A stretch of DNA of 64,000 nucleotides. Origin: Streptomyces sp. B21-105 (GTDB taxonomy: Bacteria > Actinomycetota > Actinomycetes > Streptomycetales > Streptomycetaceae). The notes under the pieces were generated by a model, which made no database searches, was not told the origin of the DNA, and saw only the letters and a list, made by a program, of their open reading frames with translations. This document shows positions 56,686-64,000 of this stretch, in pieces. Made by a program: the position numbers and the translations under genes. Each line of letters opens with the position of its first letter. Positions within the stretch are counted from its first letter, which is position 1. Location of the stretch: positions 1,736,001 through 1,800,000 of the forward strand of contig NZ_JARUMJ010000001.1 of NCBI RefSeq assembly GCF_036898465.1, written 5' to 3'.

Positions 56686-57480
56686 GTGACGGGACAGTTC
56701 GGGCCCTGTGCCGATTGGCCCGTGACGTGGACGTGCGACGTGGACACCCTCAACCCGGCGGTGACCGGGGCGGCGGTGTCCATGGCCAGCAGCGTGGTGT
56801 GGGCGCTGACGGGGATGCGGTTCGGGACGTGCGAGGTGACGCTGCGCCCATGCCGCCGCGACTGCGGCGGCTCGTTCTTCGACGACTTCGGGCCGCCGTG
56901 GACGGGGTCGTGGTCGTATCCGCAGCCTGCGCTGATCGGCGGCCAGTGGTTGAACCTGACGTGCGGCGGATGCGCGGGCGACTGCTCGTGCAGCACGGTG
57001 TCGGAAGTTTTGCTGCCCGCCCCGGTCAACCGGATCGTCGCCGTGAAGGTCGACGGGACGCCCCTCGTCACCGGCGCGTACCGGGTGGACAACAACCGGC
57101 TGCTGGTACGGACGGACGGCGGCGAGTGGCCGCGCTGCAACGACCTCGCGCTGTCCGACTCGGAGGTGGGCACGTGGTCGGTGACGGCCGCGTACGGCGA
57201 GGACATCCCCGACGGGGCAGCGCTGGCCGTGGGCCAGCTGGCGTGTGAGATCGCGAAGGCGGCGGCGGGCGGCGACTGCAAGTTGCCGGCCGGGCTGCAG
57301 CAGCTGGCGCGGCAGGGCGTGACGATCTCCTATCCGGATGTGGGTGAGTTGTTCCGGCAGGGGCGCACCGGCTTGTACCTGGTGGACTTGTTCGTCGCGA
57401 CGTGGAATCCGCACGGCCTGCGGCAACGCTCTCGGGTGTACAACGTGGACCGGCCGACGGTACGCAGGACGGGGACCTGA
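56686..57480 (+). CDS. Head-tail connector-type protein, cysteine-rich
   Basis: 264 residues, GTG 56686. Twelve or more cysteines in the first half (RPCRRDCGGSFFDDFG; CGGCAGDCSCSTVSEVLLP), followed by a beta domain (VNRIVAVKVDGTPLVTGAYR, NNRLLVRTDGGEWPRCNDLA) and helices (ALAVGQLACEIAKAAAGGDC). The place before the small neck genes suggests a head-tail adaptor. Confidence 0.55.
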   Translation: MTGQFGPCADWPVTWTCDVDTLNPAVTGAAVSMASSVVWALTGMRFGTCEVTLRPCRRDCGGSFFDDFGPPWTGSWSYPQPALIGGQWLNLTCGGCAGDCSCSTVSEVLLPAPVNRIVAVKVDGTPLVTGAYRVDNNRLLVRTDGGEWPRCNDLALSDSEVGTWSVTAAYGEDIPDGAALAVGQLACEIAKAAAGGDCKLPAGLQQLARQGVTISYPDVGELFRQGRTGLYLVDLFVATWNPHGLRQRSRVYNVDRPTVRRTGT

Positions 57481-57481
57481 C

Positions 57482-57988
57482 ATGCCGATGATCTCCGGGC
57501 CGTTGAAGTGGTACACCGTCGCCGAGACCCTGCGCGCCGCCGTCCACGCCGAACTCACCACCAAACCCGCACGGTCCAGCGTCGTGCCCGGTGCGATTGC
57601 CTGGGACGAATGCGACTGCGGCCTCCTCGCCGTGTCGGTGGCGCGAGTGTTCCTCACCGAGACATTCCCCGACGAGTTGGCGCGCCGTGTCGGCAACGGA
57701 TGCGACGCACCGTGGGAAGTCGCCGAACTCGTCATCCAAGTCGTGCGCTGCGCCCCCAACCCCGACGACCCGATGACCGCCCCGACCACGGCCGAGCTGG
57801 ACGCCTCCGCGCAGAAAGTCCTGCGGGACGCCTACGAAATGCTCGACGCCGTCTCGGTCAAGCTGTGCCAGATGAACGCCGTCCGCGAAATCTCCGACTT
57901 CATGCTGCGCCCCCTCACCGCACAGGGCCCCTCCGGAGGGTGCGTCGGCAACGAGTTGCGGGCGTACGTGTCCCTGCCGAGGAACTGA
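57482..57988 (+). CDS. Neck or tail-completion protein
   Basis: 168 residues from ATG 57482. Helical start (KWYTVAETLRAAVHAELTTK), then AWDECDCGLLAVSVARVFLT and VAELVIQVVRCAPNPDDPMT, a pattern repeated in actinophage neck genes. Probably the head-closure or tail-terminator protein. Assignment from gene order. Confidence 0.55.
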   Translation: MPMISGPLKWYTVAETLRAAVHAELTTKPARSSVVPGAIAWDECDCGLLAVSVARVFLTETFPDELARRVGNGCDAPWEVAELVIQVVRCAPNPDDPMTAPTTAELDASAQKVLRDAYEMLDAVSVKLCQMNAVREISDFMLRPLTAQGPSGGCVGNELRAYVSLPRN

Positions 57989-58004
57989 AGAAAGAGGGGG
58001 GCCC

Positions 58005-58394
58005 GTGTTCACCGTCTCCACCAGCTTCAACCTCGACCGCACCCGCGTACAGCGCATGCTGCGCCTGCCCGGCGGCATGGTCTACCGCAACATGGAACGC
58101 CGCCTCCTCCGCGTCGAAGCCGAAGCCCGCCGCCGCGCACCCGGCAGCATGGGGGCCGGGATCCGCTCGCAGATCCAGCGCGGTGCAGGCGGCGACTTCC
58201 GCGGCGTGATCCGCTCCACGCACCCGGCAACCATCTACGTCGTCTCGGGCACCCGCCCCCACACCATCCGCCCGGTGCGGGCGAAAGCACTGCGGTTCAC
58301 CGTGGCCGGCCGGGTCGTGTACGCCACCGTCGTTCACCATCCCGGCACGCGGAAGAATGATTTCCTGACGGAGGCGTTGCGGGCGGCGCTGTAA
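58005..58394 (+). CDS. HK97 gp10-like neck/tail-joining protein
   Basis: 129 residues, GTG 58005. A helix rich in Arg (MERRLLRVEAEARRRAPGSM) is followed by strands and the HTIRPVRAKALRF / VVHHPGTRKNDFLTEALRAA end. The P-H-x-I...HPGT...L pattern is characteristic of gp10/minor-capsid-component proteins. A late promoter motif begins seven bases after its stop. Confidence 0.65.
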   Translation: MFTVSTSFNLDRTRVQRMLRLPGGMVYRNMERRLLRVEAEARRRAPGSMGAGIRSQIQRGAGGDFRGVIRSTHPATIYVVSGTRPHTIRPVRAKALRFTVAGRVVYATVVHHPGTRKNDFLTEALRAAL

Positions 58395-58400
58395 TCGCCC

Positions 58401-58429
58401 GGAATGATCTTCCGTGGGGGCGGCCTACC
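58401..58429 (+). promoter_or_regulatory. Late-type promoter motif 5, tail operon
   Basis: GGAATG (58401-58406), 17 bases starting ATCTTCC, CCTACC (58424-58429). Nine bases later is the ATG of the tail assembly gene, which has no ribosome binding site: a leaderless transcript is expected. Confidence 0.7.
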
Positions 58430-58438
58430 GTCACCGCC

Positions 58439-58918
58439 ATGACCGAACTCCTCACCCACGCGAACGGCACCACCGCCCCGCCCGGCACACCCCCGGCACG
58501 GGACTTCAGCCGCAAACGCACGTCGCTCGCCTTCACCATCGACGACGACACGTTCGTGCCCGCCACCGCCCTCCCGGGCGACGTGTACGCCGAGTTCGTC
58601 ACCCTCTACAACAAGACCGGCAGCATCGAGAACTACCAGGAACAACACGACCTGCTGAAGACGGCCCTGCAACTCGCACTCCTCCCCGACTCCTACGACC
58701 GGTTCACAGCCCGGCTGAGGGACAAAACCAACCCGATCGACGACGACCAGATGTCCGACGTCGTCCTCTACCTGCTGGAGGCCTACGGCCTGCGCCCTAC
58801 CCAGCCGTCGCAGCCCTCGTCGGATGGGCCCTCCAGCCCGGCATCTGGCACGAGCTCGACGGACGAGCAGCAGCCGCAGGCATCGACCCCGCCGGCCTCC
58901 CCGCCGACCGCTTCCTGA
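58439..58918 (+). CDS. Tail assembly chaperone, short form
   Basis: 159 residues from ATG 58439. Begins TELLTHANGTTAPPGTPPAR; the core SLAFTIDDDTFVPATALPGD and YNKTGSIENYQEQHDLLKTA is the usual G-type chaperone. The part after YGLRPTQP is Ser/Pro-rich shadow sequence, as expected when most ribosomes read past the slip site. The product coats the tape measure during tail assembly. Confidence 0.75.
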   Translation: MTELLTHANGTTAPPGTPPARDFSRKRTSLAFTIDDDTFVPATALPGDVYAEFVTLYNKTGSIENYQEQHDLLKTALQLALLPDSYDRFTARLRDKTNPIDDDQMSDVVLYLLEAYGLRPTQPSQPSSDGPSSPASGTSSTDEQQPQASTPPASPPTAS

Positions 58919-59145
58919 ACTGGGTCTACGCGGAAATGGTGCAGCGGATCAGCGACGGCCACAACGAGCAGCCCGGCACCGCCCGTAAGCGGTTCGACGG
59001 GCAACTCGACGTGCGCGCCTGGACTACCCCCAGCACTCGCGATGAGACGCCGCAGCCCCGCGACCCGAAGACCCCGTGGTGGTGGGAAGGCGCTGAAGAC
59101 GCCAGCCAGTCGTTCCTCACCGCGATGGGAGTAAACCTCACATGA
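58439..59145 (+). CDS. Tail assembly chaperone, frameshifted long form
   Basis: A -1 frameshift near 58790-58800 (within CTGCGCCCTACCC) would join the short form to the frame ending at 59145, giving ~235 residues. The extension reads YPAVAALVGWALQPGIWHEL and FLNWVYAEMVQRISDGHNEQ, ending TPWWWEGAEDASQSFLTAMG, typical of the T-domain. No classical slippery heptamer is present; tRNA-Pro re-pairing from CCT to CCC is the likely event. Its stop overlaps the tape measure ATG by four bases. Confidence 0.75.
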
Positions 59146-61919
59146 CGACCCCCGGTAGTGGTGTCATCGGCGACGCCACGATCCGCGTGACCGCCGACAC
59201 CACGCCGGCCGCGCTCGCACTGCGCGGGTTGACGCGTGATGCGAACGGGCAACTGCGAGACCTCCGCGGCCGGTTCGTGTCCGAGACCCGGCTGATCAAC
59301 AACAGTCTGACGACGGTCACCAGCGGCAGCGACCGCTTCAAGGCCGCCATCGGCGGCCTGAGGTCGGCTGCGCTGCTGCTGTCTCCGGCGCTCATCCCGA
59401 TCGCCGTGCAGGCCGCGCCGATCGCGGCGGGTGTGGGTGCGGCGACGGCGGCGATCGGCGCGTTCGGATTGGCGGCCGCCGGGCAGGTCACCGCGATCAC
59501 CGACGCGGCGGACGCGGAGAAAAAATATCAGGACGCGGTCGACGAGCACGGGGCGACGTCGAAGGAGGCCGCGCAGGCGCAGACGGCGTATGTGCGGCAG
59601 ATCGAGAAAATGCCGCCCGCGACCCGCACGGCCGCTGCTGCCCTGTCGTCGCTGAAAACCCAGTATCAGGCGTGGTCGGACAGTCTCGCCGACGACACGA
59701 TGCCGGTGGCGACGAAAACCCTGCAAGCGTTGTCGGCGGTGTTCCCGAAGATGACGCCGCTCGTGCAGGGCGCGTCGACGCAACTGGACCGGTTCGTGAC
59801 GATCGCCGCGGGGACGTTCGCGTCGCCGGGTTTCGACGCCTTGAACGCCCGGTTCGCACAGTTCGCGACGGGCGCGCTCGCCCGCGCCAATGATGCGATC
59901 GTGCATTTCCTCCGCACCGTCGACACCGGGAAGATCAGCGGCGGCGTCAGCGAGTTCATGGACTACGTCCACGCCAACGGGCCCCTCGTCAAGGACACCC
60001 TCGCGAACGTGATGCAGGCCCTGTCGAACGTGGCGCGGGCGGCAGCGAACGCCGGGCCCGGTCTGCTGACGCTGGTGAACGCGTTCGCCGGGCTGGTAGC
60101 GGCTGTCCCACCGGGCGTGATCACGACGCTGCTGCAGCTGTCGCTGGCGTTGAAGGCCGCACGGATCGCGGCGGCCGCGCTCGGTGCGGTCACTGGTGCG
60201 CAGGCGACGGCGAACCTTGCGGCGTTCGTGCGTTCGGCTCGGTTCGGTGGCGTCGCTGCCGCCGTGTCCGGGGTTGCGCAGCAGATGTCGACGCTGCAAA
60301 AAGTCGCGGGAAGTTTGGGTGTGCTGGCCGTGGTCGCGGTCGGTATCGACGAGCTGGCGAAGAAGGCGCGCGGTGCGCCGCCGGACGTCGACAAGCTGGC
60401 CAGCAGCCTGAAAGCGCTGTCGGTGAACGGCGAGTTCTCGGGCGAGCTGAAGGCAACGTTCTCCGACATGGACGCCTTCGTTTCGAAAGTCGGCAAGCTG
60501 CGGGCGGAGTCTGCCACCCTGGAGAAAGCGAAGCCGCTCCTCGCGTTCTCGGGGATCGGCTCGTTCGCTGACACCGCCCTGTCCAAGATCGATGATCTGG
60601 TGCGGGGCACGGAGTCCCTGGGTGCGTCGAAGGACGATCTGGCGACGTTCGATGAGGCGTTCGCGCAGCTCGTCAAGTCAGGTGATGCGAAAGTCGCGGC
60701 GCAGGAGTTCCAGCAGTTCGATACCGCGCTGCGTAAGACGGGACTGTCCACGGCGCAGATCACAGCCCTGTTCCCGCAGTACACGTCGGCGGTGGCGGAT
60801 GCGGCAGACGAGCAGAAGCTTGCCGCGCAGTCGATGGGGATCTTCGGGGCGCAGGCGCAGCAGACGTCGGCGAAACTCGAAGCGCAGAAGCTGAGTGCGG
60901 ACGGGCTCCGCCAGGCGGTACAGGCACTGAACGACGTGAACCGGTCCGCGCTCGGCGGGATGGTCGGCTTTGAAGCGGCAATCGACGCCGCCGGGAAAGC
61001 GGCAGCCGAAAACGCGGGCAGCCTCAAAATGGTCAACGGGCAACTCAACCTGAACTCGCCGAAAGCACAGGCCGCAGCAACCGCCCTCAACGACCTCGCC
61101 GCGAAAACCGACGCCGCCGCGAGTGCCGCCCGCGAGAACGGAAGCTCCTGGTCGACCGTCAACGGGATCTACACCCGAGGCCGGGACAAACTGATCGCGG
61201 CGGCTACTCAGATGGGCCTCACCCGCGAAGAGGCCAAGAAACTCGCCGACCAGATCCTGAAAACGCCGGACAAGACGGCCCGCCTCAGAGGCAACCTCGA
61301 AGACCTCCAAGCGAAACTCGCCACGGCAAAGCAGCAACTCAAGTCGGTCCCGGACTCCCGCAGAGCGCAAGTCCGGGCGGACATCTCCGACCTGCAGTAC
61401 GCCGTGAACCGAGCCAAGCTGGCCCTCGGGCAGCTCCGCGACCGGACCGTGTACATCAACGCCCACATGTACGTCACCGGCACCTCCCAAGCCCGCGCCG
61501 CGGTATCGACGTCCGGTGCCGGCCGCGTCTTCGAGTTCGCGACCGGCGGCCCCGTCGGGTTCCCTGCGGGCGGTCCGGTGCGAGGCCGCGGGACGGGCAC
61601 CTCGGACTCGATCCTGGCCCGGGTGTCCAACGGCGAATACGTCATCCCCGCAAGGCGGGTACAGCAGTACGGGGCCGCCATGTTCGACGACATCCGCGCC
61701 GGCACCCTGACCACCGCACGCCCCGCCGCCCCCTCGATGGCGTCACTCGGCGTAGGCGCCAGCCGGCCCGCGCCGGCCGTGAACATCACCCACACCTACC
61801 AGATCCACTTCACGAACACGGGCGTCCTCGGCTCCCCGTTCGAAGTGGAGGACTGGCTGACCCGGGCCATCGACAACCTGCACCGCACCGGACGCCTTCC
61901 GTCCGCAGTGAGAGGCTGA
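59142..61919 (+). CDS. Tape measure protein
   Basis: 925 residues, ATGA-coupled. Long Ala-rich helical protein: DATIRVTADTTPAALALRGL at the start, hydrophobic segments around residues 68-125 (LLLSPALIPIAVQAAPIAAG) and 295-350, further helical repeats, and a C-terminal Gly-rich FATGGPVGFPAGGPVRGRGT with SDSILARVSNGEYVIPARRV, common to tape measures. At ~0.15 nm per residue the tail would be roughly 140 nm. No peptidase or muramidase motif was seen. Confidence 0.9.
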   Translation: MTTPGSGVIGDATIRVTADTTPAALALRGLTRDANGQLRDLRGRFVSETRLINNSLTTVTSGSDRFKAAIGGLRSAALLLSPALIPIAVQAAPIAAGVGAATAAIGAFGLAAAGQVTAITDAADAEKKYQDAVDEHGATSKEAAQAQTAYVRQIEKMPPATRTAAAALSSLKTQYQAWSDSLADDTMPVATKTLQALSAVFPKMTPLVQGASTQLDRFVTIAAGTFASPGFDALNARFAQFATGALARANDAIVHFLRTVDTGKISGGVSEFMDYVHANGPLVKDTLANVMQALSNVARAAANAGPGLLTLVNAFAGLVAAVPPGVITTLLQLSLALKAARIAAAALGAVTGAQATANLAAFVRSARFGGVAAAVSGVAQQMSTLQKVAGSLGVLAVVAVGIDELAKKARGAPPDVDKLASSLKALSVNGEFSGELKATFSDMDAFVSKVGKLRAESATLEKAKPLLAFSGIGSFADTALSKIDDLVRGTESLGASKDDLATFDEAFAQLVKSGDAKVAAQEFQQFDTALRKTGLSTAQITALFPQYTSAVADAADEQKLAAQSMGIFGAQAQQTSAKLEAQKLSADGLRQAVQALNDVNRSALGGMVGFEAAIDAAGKAAAENAGSLKMVNGQLNLNSPKAQAAATALNDLAAKTDAAASAARENGSSWSTVNGIYTRGRDKLIAAATQMGLTREEAKKLADQILKTPDKTARLRGNLEDLQAKLATAKQQLKSVPDSRRAQVRADISDLQYAVNRAKLALGQLRDRTVYINAHMYVTGTSQARAAVSTSGAGRVFEFATGGPVGFPAGGPVRGRGTGTSDSILARVSNGEYVIPARRVQQYGAAMFDDIRAGTLTTARPAAPSMASLGVGASRPAPAVNITHTYQIHFTNTGVLGSPFEVEDWLTRAIDNLHRTGRLPSAVRG

Positions 61920-61920
61920 C

Positions 61921-62676
61921 ATGACGGACGGCTACCTGATCGGAATCGACTGGGACAACGACGGCGACTACACCGGCACAGGCGAGAACGTCACCGACGA
62001 CGTGCTGCAACGCGGTGCGGTCACCTTCCAGTACGGGCGTGACGCCAGCCGGGCTCTCTCACCGCCCCGGGTGGGGGCCATCGGTTTCACCCTGTGCAAC
62101 GCCGACCGCCTGTACTCGCCGGAAAACCCGGCCAGTCCCATCGCCACCGACGTCTCCCCCGCCGCACGCATCCTGGTCGAGGAAACCATCAACGGCACGC
62201 TCTACCCGCTGATGACCGGCCGAATCGACACATTCCAGGTGAACACACGGCGCGGCGACCGGTCGGCACAAATCACCGGCTTCGACGGCCTGTCCCTGCT
62301 CCGCGGCAAAAAAATCACCACCGAGGTGTACGCGGCACAACGCACCGGCACCCTGATCGGGATCATCCTCGACGCTGTCGGCTGGACGGAAGCCCGAGAC
62401 CTCGACGTGGGCGCCACCCACGTCCCGTGGTGGTGGGCCAACGGAACCGACGCCTTCGACCTCCTCACGCAACTGCTGCGCTCCGAGGGCCCGCCGTCCA
62501 TCGCCTACATCGCACCCGACGGCACGTTCACCTACCGCGACCGCCATCACCGGCTCCTGCGCTCCGAGTCGTTGACGTCGCAGGCCACGTTCCGCAGCGA
62601 ACCCACCACCTCGGCCTGCTGCGATGACGGAGGCTACGGCGAAGGCGGCTACGGCGAATGCGAATACGGAGGCTGA
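61921..62676 (+). CDS. Distal tail / minor tail protein, possibly N-terminal part of a split protein
   Basis: 251 residues, ATG one base after the tape measure stop. DGYLIGIDWDNDGDYTGTGE, then AIGFTLCNADRLYSPENPAS and GRIDTFQVNTRRGDRSAQIT are the usual beginning of actinophage minor tail proteins. It ends abruptly in GGYGEGGYGECEYGG after QATFRSEPTTSACC, where relatives continue with a further domain. That domain appears in the gene at 63305. Confidence 0.7.
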   Translation: MTDGYLIGIDWDNDGDYTGTGENVTDDVLQRGAVTFQYGRDASRALSPPRVGAIGFTLCNADRLYSPENPASPIATDVSPAARILVEETINGTLYPLMTGRIDTFQVNTRRGDRSAQITGFDGLSLLRGKKITTEVYAAQRTGTLIGIILDAVGWTEARDLDVGATHVPWWWANGTDAFDLLTQLLRSEGPPSIAYIAPDGTFTYRDRHHRLLRSESLTSQATFRSEPTTSACCDDGGYGEGGYGECEYGG

Positions 62677-62679
62677 CCC

Positions 62680-63291
62680 ATGACGTTCACATCCATCCCC
62701 GCAGGCACCACCGACTGGAACGTCCCCCTCAACGCCGCACTACAGGACTTGCAGGACCAGATCAGTTCGATGGGCTGGCAGCCCAGCGACCACAACCTGA
62801 AAGCATGGACGTTCGACCCGGCCATCGCACAGAGCACGAGTGCCCCGGCAACTGGCGTACTGCAACTCGGAAAGATCAAACTTGGGGCGGCAGCATCCGT
62901 CACCAACATCATCGCCTCAGTCACCACCGTCGGCAGCGGACTGACCTCCGGCCAAAACTTTGCCGGCCTGTACAACTCGAGCGGGACACGTATCGCCACC
63001 ACCGCAGACCAGACATCATCGTGGGCCGGCGGCACCGGAGCGAAAACGATGGCGCTGTCCGGCGGCCCGTACACGCTCGCAGCGGGCTCCTACTACGGGG
63101 CGCTCCTCTCCGTCGGCACCACGCCGCCCGTCTTCCAGACCGGCCACGCCAGCTCCTCCTCCACCCTGAATGTCGGCCTGACGATCGGCCGCTACCTCAC
63201 CTCAGGCTCCGGCCTCACCGCACTGCCGTCATCGGTGACGCTCGCCGCAGCGTCCGCCTCGTTCCGCGCCTGGTGGTTCGCACTCTCATAA
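62680..63291 (+). CDS. Minor tail or receptor-binding protein
   Basis: 203 residues from ATG 62680. N-terminus TFTSIPAGTTDWNVPLNAAL and LQDLQDQISSMGWQP is a tail-attachment helix common to phage tail tip proteins. The rest is Ser/Thr/Gly-rich beta (VTNIIASVTTVGSGLTSGQN; LAAGSYYGALLSVGTTPPVF), typical of a receptor-binding or carbohydrate-binding head. It lies between the two halves of what looks like one tail protein. Confidence 0.6.
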   Translation: MTFTSIPAGTTDWNVPLNAALQDLQDQISSMGWQPSDHNLKAWTFDPAIAQSTSAPATGVLQLGKIKLGAAASVTNIIASVTTVGSGLTSGQNFAGLYNSSGTRIATTADQTSSWAGGTGAKTMALSGGPYTLAAGSYYGALLSVGTTPPVFQTGHASSSSTLNVGLTIGRYLTSGSGLTALPSSVTLAAASASFRAWWFALS

Positions 63292-63304
63292 GAAGGAGGC
63301 CAGG

Positions 63305-64000
63305 GTGGTCGACTTCATCGACCCGTTCGAGTACGAAATCGGCTGGCGCGACATCGTCAACGACGTGCAACTTCCCGTCGGGGAACGCTCCCCTGACCCG
63401 GCTATCAGCACCGTGTGGGAGAGCGAAGACACCATCAGCCTGTCCATCGGTGAATCCATTGAGGTCCGCATCGAAACGTCAGACCCGTTCCTCGACGGGC
63501 AGCCCATCAGCTCTGCTCTTGGCGACATCATCTCCACCGGCGCGGGCGTCCCCACGATCAGCCTGTCCCGCACCTCCGGCCAGTCCACGACCGCCACCAT
63601 CACCGCGGTCGGCGGCTCCGTCAACATCACCTACCTCAGGCTGCGGGCACGCTCCCTGCCCGTCGTGAAAACCGTGCTGGTCGCGGCCACCGACTCCACC
63701 TCCATCGCCCGGCACGGCGACCGCACCTACCCCGACAGCGTCCCCTGGGCCGGACGCCACGACGCGTTCGCCGTGTCCCAACTCCTGCTCGCCCAATACT
63801 CCGAACGCCGCCCGACGATCGCCGTGCGGATCGTGTCGTCGGATCTGACGGCACACCTCGAGGCGGTGACGCGGCAGATCTCCGACCTGATCACCGTCCG
63901 CAACGCCGAACTCGGCCTGAACGGCGACTTCTTCATCGAAAACGTGCAGCACACTCTCGCCAGGATGACGGAACAGGGCGACTGCCCAGGGCCGGTGCAC
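63305..64000 (+). CDS. Minor tail protein, 5' part (runs off window), possibly C-terminal half of a split protein
   Basis: At least 232 residues from GTG 63305 (AAGGAGG upstream), open to the edge. Reads DFIDPFEYEIGWRDIVNDVQ, then SEDTISLSIGESIEVRIETS and LSRTSGQSTTATITAVGG, and RRPTIAVRIVSSDLTAHLEA. These segments form the C-terminal portion of single-chain minor tail proteins in other Streptomyces phages, which suggests gene fission with the frame at 61921. Confidence 0.7.
   Translation, partial: MVDFIDPFEYEIGWRDIVNDVQLPVGERSPDPAISTVWESEDTISLSIGESIEVRIETSDPFLDGQPISSALGDIISTGAGVPTISLSRTSGQSTTATITAVGGSVNITYLRLRARSLPVVKTVLVAATDSTSIARHGDRTYPDSVPWAGRHDAFAVSQLLLAQYSERRPTIAVRIVSSDLTAHLEAVTRQISDLITVRNAELGLNGDFFIENVQHTLARMTEQGDCPGPVH

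Noticed and set aside
58360..58375. AGAATGATTTCC near the end of the neck gene, similar to the late motif
   Set aside because: First base and downstream half do not match; the real copy lies 40 bases further on.

Overview
The window is high-GC actinobacterial DNA, almost certainly Streptomyces: nearly every codon ends in G or C, GTG starts are common, and the chromosomal genes belong to Streptomyces-typical families (DUF5999, LacI regulator beside a xylanase, PhzF). Positions 1 to about 6.07 kb are chromosome. From about 6.07 kb to the right edge lies one large prophage of siphovirus type (over 57.9 kb). Its right end, and any lysis genes, fall outside the window.

Chromosomal part: the 3' end of a PhzF-family gene, a CPBP membrane protease, a glutamate-cysteine-ligase-like gene with a one-base frameshift, two small conserved genes, and a LacI regulator. 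Convergent with the LacI gene is the last ~42 codons of a GH10-type xylanase. The prophage has integrated inside that xylanase gene; its 5' part should lie beyond the right attachment site.

Prophage, left to right: a large serine integrase (6.1-7.75 kb); a divergent lysogeny switch (7.7-9.2 kb); a long rightward early operon of tightly overlapping genes (8.9-26.8 kb) with a RecE-like nuclease, a probable annealing protein, a DEDDh exonuclease, a cytosine methyltransferase, a RuvC-like resolvase, a WhiB/lipoprotein chimera, an orphan antitoxin, and a replication initiator whose linker DNA looks like the origin, followed by many small cysteine-rich proteins; a secreted GH43-like protein (26.9 kb); a plasmid-style DNA transfer module (28.3-35.4 kb) with its own repressor and operator, SpdB-like membrane proteins and a TraB/FtsK-like translocase; a second divergent switch and HNH gene (36-38.2 kb); and the late region (40 kb to the end): terminase small subunit, a sugar-transfer island, terminase large subunit with an intein, portal, a 2H-MuF-protease polyprotein, capsid, and tail genes through the tape measure to minor tail proteins.

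Most notable: (1) an HNH endonuclease gene lies inside the terminase intein but in a different reading frame; (2) five sites in the late region share a promoter-like signature, GGAATG-N17-CCTACC or a variant, two or three of them placed to give leaderless mRNAs; (3) a conjugation-type module sits inside a tailed-phage genome, with ten in-frame GTAGCGG repeats that could be a transfer site; (4) the head polyprotein carries a 2H phosphoesterase domain and an internal promoter and start for the protease; (5) the capsid gene's ribosome binding site is buried in a long leader hairpin; (6) a WhiB N-terminus is fused to a lipoprotein-like C-terminus.
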